Shown here one piece after another: positions 12,648-24,404 of a stretch of DNA of 64,000 bases. Within the stretch, counting starts at the first letter, position 1, and each line of letters starts with the position of its first letter. A model generated the notes under the pieces. That model saw nothing but the letters and a program-made list of their open reading frames with translations, did no database searches and was not told the DNA's origin. Position numbers and translations under genes: made by a program. The stretch is from Euryodendron excelsum (Eukaryota > Streptophyta > Magnoliopsida > Ericales > Pentaphylacaceae): positions 6,148,001 through 6,212,000 of the forward strand of contig CM065382.1 of NCBI GenBank assembly GCA_033060915.1. Direction: 5' to 3'.

Positions 12648-14528
12648 TGTGAGACCGTGTCTTATTTATCATCATATTTAGCTCAGTACCATGTTTATGA
12701 GTGTATGATTTTTTTTAATCAATGAGTTTGATTAGTGTGTTTTAATGGAGTATGTCAAATGAGTAGTTATTTATTTTGTAGCATGATTAATTAGCTTAAT
12801 TGATCTCTATATTTAGTTTAACATTAATGATGATTAATTATCATAAGTATGTTTAATTAAGCTAACGAGGTGGATTATTGAGTATAATGGTGAAGCAAAG
12901 AAGTGCAAGATGAGAGGTTCAACCTTAAGCTATCTAGGTGTATGTTTGTGAAGTATGTGTTTGCGAGATGTATGGTTCATCTAATTAAGGTGTGTGCTTC
13001 ATAGCTAACATGTGTGTATGTGTGACATGTGCGTGTGATAGATACGTGTTGTATGTATAGTTAGCTTTAAGTCAAGAAAAGAGGAAGGGGAGAGGTGCTT
13101 GTGTAGAGAGTTGTGTTTGGCAAAAGAGAAAGTGAGAGAAAATAGAGGAAAATGAGAGAAAGGAAGAGAAGAATAAGGGATTGAAAGGAGAAGGTTGTGC
13201 ATGCATTGCTTATGGCGAGGAATCTCAAGTTCATGCTTGTTTACGTGCATTTTTTTATTAATTATTGCATGTAGAATACTTTTTATGTCTTAGAATTGCG
13301 AAATGAAAGTCCAATAAGTTGGATTTTAAGGTGAAAATCTATAAATTTGCATAATGTTCATGTTTTGGTGCTTTGAAGTCTTGTTAGAAACTTTAAAACT
13401 TCATTATAGGCTTTAGAAGACTTAAAATTGTGTTGAAGTTGCATGGGAGGTCTAAAATCATATTTTGGAAGTTGCATTTTTTACCAAGGGGTGAGGGGCA
13501 CACTGGCTCGCCTAGAGGGCGCACCCCTCTGCTGGAGGACGCCAATAAGGCGCCTAGTGACGCACTTCACTGGCCAGGGCACACTCATTTGGGCTGGTTT
13601 GATCTCCATTTGCAATTTACTCCAATTTCATCAAAATAGTTATTCTTCTTTGTACAATAAGTTGAGATAGAGATTTAAGACAGTCTTATTCATATTGAAG
13701 TGAATATCTTATTGTTAATGTTGGTGTTGGTTGTGTGGGGGATTTAAAATATTCTTACTCATATGAAATTCAATGTATTATTATCAATGTTGTTGATTGT
13801 TGAATTATGAATTGACATTGCATAAAACATACATTGTGTACATAACTTATATTGCATGGATGGGGTTAAGTCGACGTGGGATTAGCCTAAAGAATGCCGA
13901 CGTGGGACATTTTTAGATAACAAGTCATCGATATATTGGGCTAATATTATCAAAAGAGGTGTGCATATGTGATGACACGAAACATTGTATTACAAAAGAC
14001 TTTGCATTTCATGATGCATTACTCATTGATGTTAGTGATAGGCGTATGATTATATATCATTGATGAAGTGTAATATCTATTGATGATTGATTCGGTGTTT
14101 ATTTAACATTTATTATTTACGAGTTTGATTATCTTAATGATCACATTAATATACAACACATACTTACATAAGTTATTTTGCAGGTAAGATGGAGTAGTCT
14201 AGTTCACTGCTGCAGGTGTTAGTGTTGAGCTGGAGAGCTTTGAAGAGCTCTACTAGTCGAGTTGTAGATTTTGTATATGTTGTACACTTTGAGGATAGAT
14301 GTTTTGAGATTTGTTTATATTTTGGTATTGTAATTACCTAGGAGTTTTGTTTACTAGTTCTCTTATCTTTGTATGATAATTATGTAATGGTTTTTATTTA
14401 TAATGATGTTGTCTATCACTTACATGATTTTTATCATTGAGATTGTTGTGAGATATCATTTGTAGGTTAATAACTTGTGGGATCACACAGATGATGGTAA
14501 TGACCTCTAATTGAAAGTGGGTGTGACA
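12648..14528 (+). mobile_element. Solo LTR, Ty3/gypsy-like (probably chromovirus)
   Basis: The element starts TGTGAGACCG and ends GGGTGTGACA, with the TG...CA termini of an LTR. It is flanked by the 5-bp direct repeat CTTTT (12643-12647 and 14529-14533). The 1,881 bp contain no polyprotein and no second LTR nearby, so a solo LTR formed by LTR-LTR recombination is the simplest reading. The ...GTGTGACA ending resembles Tekay/Del-type chromovirus LTRs; that lineage call is from memory. Internal open frames (for example 13430-13670) look fortuitous. Confidence -1.
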
Positions 14529-14533
14529 CTTTT

Positions 14534-14790
14534 TGCCTCAATAAAGAGAAAAAAAACACACAATGTTTGATATCGTCTTTAAAATTTTTGTTTTCATTTT
14601 TTTTCTTTTCGTCTTTTTTTGTTTTTTAAAACAAAAATAACGAAAAATTCCAAGATACTATTGTTTTCTTATTGTTTTTATTTTCTATGTAAACAATTTT
14701 TGAAAATAAAAAAATAATTTAAAACTGTTCCTAAAACTATAACGTTTTAAAAACTATGTATATGAAAATAGTTTGCCAAAAGATATATTC
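14534..14790. other. Short AT-rich spacer between two insertions
   Basis: A/T homopolymer-rich DNA between the solo LTR and the copia element. No feature was recognised. Confidence -1.
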
Positions 14791-14795
14791 ACTTA

Positions 14796-15260
14796 TGTTA
14801 TAAACCAATGAATTGGCAGCAAGCAAAATATTAAAATACAGTATATAAGAAAACTAGTTCTTCTGGAACTGTTAAATAATAATGAAATAGTTCTTCTGGA
14901 ACTATAGGGATAGATCTTCTTGATCACCCAAGTATGTATTTCTTTCATAAGATACAAAATAAAGACAACAAAAAGTTAAATAGGTTACCTACACTCTTTG
15001 ATTTTCCCTTTCTTATCTTTTCTTTTTCTTCTTTCTTTTCTCTCTCTCTTTTTCTCTCTCTACTGTCTCTCTCTGTCTTTCCTCTCTCTCTCTCTCTCTC
15101 TCTTTCTTTCAGTCCCTCTCTCTTTCTCTTTCTGTTATTTCTCTCTTTTTTTCCTTTTTTTCTTCTCCTCTTCTCTCTTTCTCTCTTCCGTTTATATAAG
15201 CAAATATAGGGGTAGGTTACACACACGTGAAGGTCATCCATCGATCAACATTTCATAACA
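14796..15260 (-). repeat. 3' LTR of the copia element
   Basis: 465 bp, TGTTATAAAC...TTTCATAACA, matching 28433-28882 with scattered substitutions and small indels. It contains a long CT-rich polypyrimidine block (about 15010-15188) and a TATA-like TTTATATA next to it. It lies at the downstream end of the minus-strand element. Confidence -1.
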
Positions 15261-15301
15261 CTCCCTATTGGATGACCGCTACATATTAGAATATATTACA
15301 G

Positions 15302-15478
15302 CTGCCTCATTAAAACCTTGCTAGGAAAACCCAATGGGAAAAAACCTTAGCAAAGGAAAAAGAGTACAATGATATTATGTAACATAACTTAGTATGGGTG
15401 CGTTAACACTGCCTCATTAAAACCTTGCCAATAAAAACCCTATGGGAAAAAAACTATTGGCGAAGGAAAAAGAGTACA
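15302..15478. repeat. Direct duplication of a conserved copia 3' untranslated motif
   Basis: Two related copies at 15302-15368 and 15409-15478, offset 107 bp, both start CTGCCTCATTAAAACCTTG and end GAAAAAGAGTACA. They lie between the RNase H end and the 3' LTR of the copia element. Each copy has complementary arms (CTTGCTAGG/CCTTAGCAA-like), so a stem is possible. Confidence -1.
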
Positions 15479-15532
15479 GTCTGCGAGTCCCCTTTATTCA
15501 TACATCTGGTATGAAGTTAAAGTTTGATAGCT

Positions 15533-16345
15533 TTAATTGTTTACAGTTTTAAGATGACACATGCCAATGTTGTGTACCAATTTCTCAAATGTTGTAGTTA
15601 GGAGTGCTTTAGTAAATAAGTCTGCCAAGTTGTCACTTGCACGTATTTGCTGGACATCAATATCACCGTTTTTCTGGAGTTCATATGCATAAAAGAATTT
15701 TGGCAATATATGTTTGGTTCTATCACCTTTGATGTAGCCTCCCTTGATTTCTGCAATACATGCTGCATTATCTTCATATAATATCGTTGAGCTATCTTTG
15801 ATTGAGGATAGTCCGCAACTATCTTGAATATGTTGGATCATAGATTTCAACCAAATGCATTCTCGACTTGCTTCATGAATTGCGATGATCTTAGAATGAT
15901 TTGAAGAAGTTGCAGTTAGTGTCTGCTTCACAGATCGCCAAAATATAGCAGTGTTACCATAGGTAAATACATACCCGGTTTGTGATCGTGCTTTATGTGG
16001 ATCAGAGAGGTAACCAGCATCTGCATAGCCAGCTAACTCTGATTCCGGTCCTTTTGAATAAAACAAACCCAGATCTATTGTTCCTCGGAGGTAACAGAAT
16101 ACGTGCTTCACCCCTTTCCAATGTCTCTAAGTTGGTGTAGAACTATATATTGCCAATAAATTTACAGAAAATACAATATCGGGTCTTGTACAATTTGCAA
16201 GATACATAAGAGCCCCAATAGCACTAAGATATGGTACTTCAAGACCAAGGAGTTCTTCACCGTCTTCTTGAGAGCGAAAATGATCCTTTTGTACATCGAG
16301 TGATCGAACAATCATGGGAGAACTCAATGGATGTTCTTTATCCAT
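15533..16345 (-). pseudogene. Copia RT C-terminal part and RNase H, frameshifted
   Basis: Two open segments (16345-16127 and 16111-15533) carry the end of a copia polyprotein. The first contains the ...YLSAIGALMYLANCTRPDI block that follows the reverse transcriptase. The second is a complete-looking RNase H with the YADAGYLSDP, LYEDNAACI and NLADLFTKAL motifs. They are separated from each other and from the upstream RT by frame breaks, so no functional polyprotein can be made. The start and end follow the recognisable similarity, not true gene borders. Confidence -1.
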
Positions 16346-16453
16346 ATAAAATCGATTAAGAACCTTTTCTGTATATGTAGATTGATGGATGAGAATTTCA
16401 TTTGATAAATGTTCAATTTGTAATCCAAGACAAAATTTAGTTTTTCCAAGATC

Positions 16454-17251
16454 TTACATTTCAAACTCCTTCTTTAAATAACGAGCAGATGTTGTCAGTT
16501 CTTCAGAAGTTCTAACAAGATTCAGATTATCGACATAGACTGCAATAATAGCAAATCCATATTCTGATTTCTTAATAAACACGCATGGACAAATTGTATT
16601 ATTCACATATCCATTTTTCAATAGATATTCACTAAGACGATTGTACCACATGCGTCCAGATTGTTTTAACCTATGCAGCGATCGTTGAAACTTGATAGAA
16701 TATAAGCTTCGAGATTTTGAAATAGTTGTTTTAGGCATTTTAAATCCTTCAGGAATTTTCATATATATATCATTATCTAATTCACCATACAGGTAAGTTG
16801 TCATGACGTCCATCAGACGCATATCCAGTTCTTCTGAGGCTGACAAACTGATTAAGAATCTGAACGTAATAACATCCATTACAGGAGAGTATGTCTTATC
16901 ATAATCAATATCAGGTCTCTGCGAGAAACCTTGTGTTACAAATCGCGCTTTATATCTCACGATTTCATTTTTCTCATTTCGTTTTTGCACGAATACCCAT
17001 TTGTATCCAACTAGTTTTACATCTTCTGGTGTTTGGACTACAACTCCAAATACTTTGCGTTGTGCTAATGAGTTTAATTCTATCTCAATAGCTTCTTTCC
17101 ATTTTGGCCAATCATTTCTATGTTGACATTCATCAATTGTCTGTGGTTCATTCTCTGCATTACTTCTTGTAATTGCAAGAACCACTTTAAATGAAAATAT
17201 GTTGTCGACAACAATTTTATTTCTATTCCATTTTTCTCCTGTATTCACATA
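16454..17251 (-). pseudogene. Copia reverse transcriptase fragment
   Basis: Minus-strand segment with the copia RT signatures WKEAIEIEL, YKWVFVQKRNEKNEIVRYKARFV and the palm region. The catalytic box reads YVDN instead of YVDD, so the second of the two adjacent metal-binding aspartates is lost. The upstream part of the same frame lies on the far side of the solo LTR, at 19088-19520, and the frame is continuous across the target duplication. Downstream it meets a frameshift near 16450. Confidence -1.
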
Positions 17252-18081
17252 ACTTATGTTGGTCCAAAAGGCAACGCAAGAGGGGGGTGAATTGGGTCTT
17301 TCGAAGATTAATACAAGTTAAAATTAATCAAAACTAATCTAAACAATATAACAAAGATAAATCTATGTGCAAAGCAATGTTATCAGTAGAAGCAAAGAAA
17401 ACAAAGCAATAAAAGAGAGACACAGATTTACCGAGGTTCAACCACAAATCGTGGTCTACGTCCTCACCCCAAAACCTCTTTAAAGTATTCTTCCACTATG
17501 TAATCACCTATTACAAGATGGGCTGCTGATTGACAAAGTGCTCAGCTCACTCTACAAAGAACTCCTTACCGAGCTTTTTAATTCCCAAGTGGTTTTGTCC
17601 AAGCTCCACTCAAACTTTACAAGAGTTTTGCTTTCACAAGAGAACTCTCTAAACTCTCAATTACAAGTGTATAGAAGTATACAACTCACTCTTTACTAAG
17701 AGTAGATTTTACATTCAAAGCTCACAAGAATAAAATAGGAAGAATGTTCAAGAATATCAGGTTGATCTGTGATTCTTGTCTCTTGTTGTTTATTTCTCTT
17801 GATTCTTGTATATAAATACAGTTGGAGGCTAGTATATATACCATTGCATTGATTCCATCCGTTGGAGGTGGTTGGGTATCATTAATGCACGTCCAATCCG
17901 TTATAACGTTCAGAAAAATAGCCGTTATATCATAGGGAGTCAGCTCCAAGTCTGTGGAGTCGACACTTCCTGCTTCTGCATTTACCAGACGATGTTCACT
18001 GAGTTCATGAGTCTCCTCTTCATGTTGATGAGGCGACTCCTTGTTCATCTGTCTTCTTCATCTTAGGCTTCTGCTGTCATA

Positions 18082-18435
18082 AGGCGACACTTCTACTTCA
18101 GTGTCCACTCATTGATCATTTAAACTTCAAGCCTTTTTACTTCTGTTAGCAAGAGGCGACACTTCACATTCATGTGTCCACTCATTGATCATGTCGTCTT
18201 CAAACCGTTGCGTTTGACACCATGAGGTGACTTTTCATTATAATGTGTCCACTCATTGCCTACTTGGTCTCCAAGCTTTTTGCTTCTGTGTTCAAGAGGC
18301 GACACATCATTTCCATGAGTTCCCTCATTGTTCAATTTGTTTCCAGACCTTTTTGCTTTTGTGTGCAAGAGGCAACACCTCATTTCCATGAGTCCCCTTT
18401 TTGTTCAATTTGTCTCCAGACCTTTTTTCTTCTGT
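18082..18435. repeat. 72-bp tandem array inside the solo LTR
   Basis: Successive units begin AGGCGACAC or variants at about 18082, 18154, 18225, 18297 and 18369, a period of 71-73 bp with about five copies. Each unit carries a CACTCATTG-like core and a CTTTTTGCTTCTG-like end. Confidence -1.
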
Positions 18436-18760
18436 GTAAATAAGTCAACCGAGCACGCTATCATGATTGGGTTGTCAGTGCCCCCACTAGCGTGGCAAGT
18501 GAGCGGGAATGATCGGCACTGTCCCACAAGGTCTGCTCGGGATATGGCCAGCTCAATCATGCTCGGCATGGTTGTGCTCAGCAGGTCTTGCTTAATTATG
18601 GTTTGCTCGGTGTATGGCCAGCTCGATCATGCTCGGCATGGTCGTGCTCAGCAGGTTGTGCTCGACAGGTCTTGCTCAACTATGGTCTGCTCGGTTATGG
18701 TCACTGTCGGCCATGGTCTGCTTAGTCGTGGTCGGCCATTGTCTGCTCGGTTGTGGTCAC

Positions 18761-18905
18761 TGCTCGGCAGTGCTTGGCATGTTCATGCTCGGGCATTGTC
18801 TGCTTGGTTGTGCCCTCTGCTCGGCAGTACTTGGCATGGTCATGCTCGGGCATTGTCTGTTCGGTTGTGCTCTCTGCTCGGCAATGCTTGGCATGGTCAT
18901 GCTCG
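18761..18905. repeat. 57-bp tandem array inside the solo LTR
   Basis: The phrase TGCTCGGCAGTGCTTGGCAT and variants recur at 18761, 18818 and 18875, exactly 57 bp apart. Looser GCTCGG-containing repeats extend upstream to about 18500. Confidence -1.
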
Positions 18906-19087
18906 ATTGTGCATTCTTCTTGACATGTATTAGACTTAAGATTCAACTTTAAGTCTAAACTATGAACTTTGTTAATCTGCACACTAAGTAGATTCATTAG
19001 TAACATAACACAAGGTTTAGTTATCATCAAAATCAACGTGGGAATTAACCTTGAGTCAACAAGGATCAACCTTGACTCAACAACTTA

Positions 19088-19520
19088 TTAAGATCTCATT
19101 ACTGTCCTCTACAGGGGATATCTCTTCAGGAGGTTTCTCTTTTGGGAATTCTTTTACAGGAGTTCCTTCTTCTAGAGGTTTAGATATTGTGGTTTCTTCA
19201 GGAATACTAACTTGCTTATGCATTTGTACCTTCCTCGTTCTAAGAACTGTGTCTTTGGCACCAATAGGTCTCCCACGCTTCATGCGTGCTTGAGATTCAT
19301 TTGCTGCTATATTAACAGATTGTCTTACAGAGACATCAATACGTGCTGGGGTATTAGTAACTGGTATATATGATGTTGTTACCTTCTTGGTGTCGGTAAA
19401 CACATCAGGTAATCGATTTGCAATCGTCTGTAAATAAATAATCCTGTGAACTTCTGATTCACATTGATTTGTTCGAGAATTAAGATGAGATACCGTGGAA
19501 GTATTCCAAGTAATCTCATG
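19088..19520 (-). pseudogene. Copia integrase-RT linker fragment
   Basis: Open minus-strand segment (MKRGRPIGAKD, EEGTPVKEFPKEKPPEE) corresponding to the variable spacer between integrase and reverse transcriptase in copia polyproteins. It is bounded on both sides by nested insertions and their target duplications. It would join the integrase tail at 25308 upstream and the RT at 17251 downstream. Confidence -1.
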
Positions 19521-20049
19521 TGTTGCGCCCAGATTTTTCACACTCGAGGAATACTCACCCAAGCGGGAAAAATGCTGTAATCTCTCGTTAGAACTCACCC
19601 TCCTAGAAGAATGAGTGCGACTAGGTTTGAATTGAAAAATTGGTTTGAATAAAGGACTTTTGAAAAAGATTTGGAGTCGCCACCTAACTTGATTAAGGTG
19701 AGTTAGGTCACCTAAAACTAAGAATAATCCGAAGACTATACTTAGGGTTTTTGGAAAAGGATTTTTGAAAATATCTCCTCAAGAGAGGGTTTTTAAGGAA
19801 AACGGGTTGTTTGGCAACCTTTTGGAAAACATTTAGCCCTTTTTAGAAAAATAACTCCTTTTTAGTCTTTGAAATCAGTGATCCTAGGTTCGGAGGTTGG
19901 TTACATGTAGGGAAGACGCACTAAGCTATCACCCTACCCCGCCCTTTCGGTACCTACATGTCAATTTACCCTAGATTCACCTATGAGAGTCTTCAATTAA
20001 CCCATGACCAATCCTATCCACTTTGGAAAAACAATATTTGAAAACTAAT

Positions 20050-22080
20050 TTAGCATGATGCATAATATGCAAGTGCAAGATGAAAGAATTGGAAAATAGA
20101 TTTAAAAAGAGATTGCTTTGATTTGAAAATAGATTTGAAAAGATAGAATTGAAATTAGAAAGTTTGAAAATTGAAAGTAGAAATTTGAAATTGGGATTTT
20201 AGATTTGAAAAGATTTTGGAAACCGCACCCATGAGGGTGGAATTGATAGTTTGAAAAGTATTGTGACCGCACCTATGAAGGTTGCCTACGTATCCCTTTG
20301 GGGGAATCAGGTCAGTTGTAGTTCGGACCAGAGTCCGATTGAAAATAGAAGAGTGGATTGAAGAAGGAACTTGAATTGGACATTGGATGTGATTTGAAAT
20401 TAGAAAAGGAGATTTGAAATTGGAATTGAGAGGATTGGACTTGCTTTGGAAAGACTTGGTTTTAGGAAGAAGGAGGTTTAGGAAATCTAGACTTGAGATT
20501 AAGAAAGATTGGATTGGAATGTTGGATTTGGAAGATTTGGAAAGATTTGGAAACTTGGAATTTAGGAAAGATTTGGATTATGAAAGTTTCGAATTAGGAA
20601 AATGTTATCTTTGGAAAGTTTCATTTTTGGAAAGTTTTAGGTTTAGGAAAGTTTCATTTTTGGAAAGTTTTGAATTAGGAAAGTTTTCAAATTAGGAAGA
20701 GTTTCGAATTTAGAAATGTTTGAAAAAGGGAAGTTTTGATTTTGGAAAGTTTTGAAAACAAGGAAGTTTTGAAAATAAGAAAGTTTCGTTTTAAGAAAGG
20801 TTTGAAAAAGGAAAGTTTTCAATTTAGGAAATGTTTGAATTAAGAAAGTTTTGAGTTAAAGAAATTTTAAATTAAGAAAGCTTTGAGTTTAGAAAAGTCT
20901 TAGATTTGGAAAGATGTTGAAGTTTTGGAAAGTTTAGAATTTAGAAAGTTTTGGGTTTAGAAAGATTTAACTTAAAAAAAAGTTTTGAATTTAGGGAGCT
21001 TAGAATTTTAGAAAGATTTGAAATTTAGAAAATTTAGAATTTAGAAAGTTTTAGAGTTTTAGAAAATCTTGAGATTAGGGAAGGTTTAAAAACTTAGATT
21101 TGAAAAGTTAAGATTTGAAAAGAGGGTAGAATTAAGAAGAGGGTTGAATTAGGAAAGACTTAAAAGTTGAGTTTTAAAATTTAGGAAAGATTTTTATGTT
21201 CAAGTTTTGGGAACTTAAGATTTAGGTAAGTGGAAGTTTAGGAAGGATTCGAATTAGGAAAGATTTGGATTTTGAAACTTAAGGAAAGATTTGAAGTTTA
21301 GGTTTAGGAAACTTATGGTTTAGGAAGGAAGGAAATTAGGAAGGTTTGGATTAGGAAGGGATTGGATTTGGTTTCTAAAAAAAGAGGTTGGATTTTGTTT
21401 CCAAAAACGGAGGACGGGATCTAGTTTCCTAAACAGGGAGATTGGATTTGGTTTCTTAAAGGGAAGATTTGATTTGACAAGGATTTGGAAAGGGAGATTC
21501 TAGAAATCCTAGTTTTGAAAAATTATGGTTTTGACGTAGGAAAGAGGTTTTGAAAACATATATAGTTTTGATGTAGAAAACAAAAGATTTTGGAAACCTA
21601 GGTTTGTGGCAAAGTTTGAAAATCATGTTTTTGGAAAGAAAATTAGGGTTTTCTAATTGTGGGCTTTAAGGCTTGACTTGGGCTCTAAGAAAAGAGTTTT
21701 TAGAAAGTACGCTTTTGGAAACGAGTTTTTGGAAGAAAGTCCTAAGTATGAGTGTTTGGAAAGTGTGTTTTTAGAAACGTAGATTTTGAAAGGAAAATCC
21801 TAGAGGGGAAATTTCTAGAAGGAAGATTTTGAAAAGAGAGTTTTTTAGAAAGGTTTTTGGAGAGAGTTTTTCTAGGAAAGAGACCTAGGGAACATTTTTG
21901 GAGAGTGGACTTTGGGAAGAGGATTTTGGAAAGGAGTTGAAAAAGGGAGTTTTGAAAAATAGATTTTGGAAAGGGTTTTTAGAAAACACTTTTGGAGAGG
22001 AGAGTTTTAGGAAAGCATGTTGAAAAAGAAATTTTTAGGAAGAGAGACTTTTTGAAAAGAGAGTTTTTAGAAGGCGTAAA
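20050..22080. repeat. Purine-rich, cytosine-poor degenerate repeat block
   Basis: About 2 kb of the plus strand is built from variants of a roughly 20-bp phrase such as GGAAAGTTTTGAATTTAG. C is nearly absent over long stretches (most clearly about 20400-21350), giving strong strand asymmetry. It lies in the 3' half of the giant LTR; open frames here are compositional artefacts. Confidence -1.
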
Positions 22081-23001
22081 AACATCTCACTTTCCTAAAG
22101 CAATTTTAACCATAAGAAGGCTAGAACCACTTTAGGAAAGCGGTTTTGAAAACAACAAGATTTGAAAATATAGACCAAAAGGTCACTTTTAATGTAACAC
22201 TTTCCTGAAGCAACCCTAGCCATGGAAAGGCTAGAATCACTCTAGGATTGTGATTTTGAAAACATGTTTTTGAAAAAGAGTTTTTGATGCAATTTTGAAA
22301 AACGATTTTTTAAAACAACTTTTTGACAACGAATTTTGGAAAATGTAAGACTATGGTATGCACAATGCAATTTGGGGTCGTGAACATACAAGGTTAAGGC
22401 TTCATCACATAATCAAGGGGGCCGGACCCACGTGGTCTCTGGTTAGACTAGAAGAAAGTCCCCGACACGGTGACTCTCCAACAGTCTAATCCTACACATG
22501 GACCGGGAGTCCCCTTGTTTCAAGCATACAAAGAAAGGGGGGGAAAGGGATGGAGGATTAAAATAGAAAAAGCCCAAGTGGGTTGGAGAGAGAAGAGAGA
22601 GGGAGGAAGTGCAGAAAATTAAATAGGGAGCCTACCTTGTATCTTCTTTAATTTGCGCGCCTTGCTTGTCTTCGGTCTTCGGTCTTCGGTCTTCGTATTG
22701 ATCTTCTTCTTCAGTTTTCAAGGGTTGTCTTCAAGCTTTAGATGGCAGCTCTTCAAGTCTTCGAAGGGTGGTTGAAGGCTAGTGTATGAGTGTATGGGGG
22801 AGTGCATAAGTGTATAGGGGGCTAGGGTTTGTGTATGATGGCTAGGGTTTAGTATAGGGTGGCTAGGGTTTGGAGAACCTAAGGAAACTAGGGTTTTTGG
22901 AGGTGCTCGAGCTCTGTATATCGAATTGTGTGATTTCTAGGTTAAGTTTGCAGACCCTTTTCACGTTAAACGAGGCTCTGTATTTATAGAGGGAAGACAA
23001 A

Positions 23002-23105
23002 CCTGGCGCCTGTTGCAGTGGCGCTAGGCCAAATTATACGCTGGCGCCACTAGGAGTGGCGCCAGGCCATTTTTTGGCTTGGCGCCACTACTAATGGCGC
23101 CAGCC
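23002..23105. repeat. Cluster of GGCGCC palindromes
   Basis: Phrases of the form TGGCGCCACT-AGG-AGTGGCGCCA occur in three related versions within about 100 bp. The middle one is a perfect 10-bp-arm inverted repeat. The cluster sits just upstream of the minus-strand TATA box of the giant LTR, so it lies in its promoter region. Confidence -1.
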
Positions 23106-23444
23106 ATTTAGAAAACAATTAAGGTCGGCAGGCAACGTATCTTTGACTAGATTTGGGCTCCTGTACTAGTGACTACCATGTAAATTTTAGCCTGGCTTCA
23201 CTAGGAGTGACTCCGGAAAGTCCGGGAATGATTTGAAGGAGCCGGGAGTGACCCGGAAGGCCGGAAAGGAGCAGAAACACTTGAAATAGTATCCTGGAGG
23301 TATTTGACTTAAAAAGTGAGGACAAAATGTATCGGAAAGGTTGACCGGGCCTTTAGGGGCAAAACGGTCAACCGGACTGAGAAACTGCCGGGGCAAACTC
23401 GGATTGTCCCGGAAAAAGACTTGAGATCTGGAAACATTATTTAG

Positions 23445-24270
23445 AATGTTCCCAGAGGTTGTTGGTTTGCTACCCAGAGCCGGCGTGGTCGGAAAAGGAG
23501 ACCGGCCCACCAGGGGCAAAATGGTCATTTTGTACCGGGTTCGCCGGAACTGAGTCGGAATGGTCCGGAAAGGTAAAGGAAGGTTGAGAACACTATAAAA
23601 AGTATTCTCGGGTCATTACCGGTTTGATACCCAGAGCCGATGTGGTTGGAAAAGGAGACCAACCCTCCAGGGGTAAAACGGTCATTTTGTACCGGGTTGG
23701 CCGAATTGACTCGGAATGATCCGGAAAGGTAAAGGAAAGTTGAGAATACTATAAAAAGTATTCTCGGGACATTACCGGTTTGATACTCAAAGCCGGTATG
23801 GTCGAAAAAGGAGACCAGGCCTCCAGGGGCAAAACGGTCATTTTGTACCGGGTTGGCTGGAACTGACTCGGAATGATCCGGAAAGGTAAAGGAAAGTTGA
23901 GAATACTATAAAAAGTATTCTCGGGACATTACCGGTTTGATACTCAAAGCCGGTATGGTCGAAAAAGGAGACCGGGCCTCTAGGGGCAAAACGGTCATTT
24001 TGTACCGGATTGGCCGGAACTGACTCGGAATGATCCAGAAAGGTAAAGGAAAGTTGAGAATACTATAAAAAGTATTCTCGGGACATTACCGGTTTGATAC
24101 TCAAAGCCGGTATGGTCGAAAAAGGAGACCGGCCCTCTAGGGGCAAAACGGTCATTTTGTACCGGGTTGGCCGGAACTGACTCGGAATGATCCGGAAAGG
24201 TTTTGAGAATACTATAAAAAGTATTCTCGAGACATTACCGGTTTGATACCCAGAGCCGGTGTGGTTCCCG
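23445..24270. repeat. 157-bp tandem array
   Basis: The anchor GGTCATTTTGTACCGG recurs at about 23523, 23680, 23836, 23993 and 24150, spaced 156-157 bp. Each unit has the small palindrome GAATACT-ataaaa-AGTATTC and an ACCGGTTTGATAC phrase. About five copies. Confidence -1.
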
Positions 24271-24404
24271 GGGCGTTCGGATGCCTAGGGGCAAAATGGT
24301 CATCTTGACCGAAAAGTCTCGAAAAAGATCCTAAGGGTAGTCTGGTCATTTTTCACCGAGGTGAGCTAACAGACACTGGTGTTGACCTGGGTTTTGAGTG
24401 TTTC

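Larger units (their letters stand above)
17257..19082. mobile_element. Solo LTR (1.8 kb) nested in the copia RT region
   Basis: Starts TGTTGGTCCAAAAGG and ends TTGACTCAACA, giving an inverted TGTTG/CAACA terminus. It is flanked by ACTTA at 17252-17256 and 19083-19087. There is no coding sequence. The G-rich phrase just inside the left end (GAGGGGGGTGAATTGGG) is typical of several large plant LTR families; I cannot fix the lineage. It contains two tandem arrays (18082-18430 and 18761-18905) and a TATA-like TATATAAATA near 17810. Confidence -1.

Noticed and set aside
14934..15258. Open frames rich in Leu/Ser/Phe or Arg/Glu/Lys on both strands, also at 28571-28880
   Set aside because: They arise from the CT-rich polypyrimidine block of the copia LTRs and are compositional artefacts.
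20414..20695. Plus-strand open frame in the purine-rich block
   Set aside because: It is a repetitive translation of the degenerate 20-bp repeat with no family resemblance; the lack of stops follows from base composition.
23187..23528. Minus-strand open frame with Pro-rich protein
   Set aside because: It lies in the tandem-repeat part of the giant LTR and its extent reflects repeat phase, not a gene.
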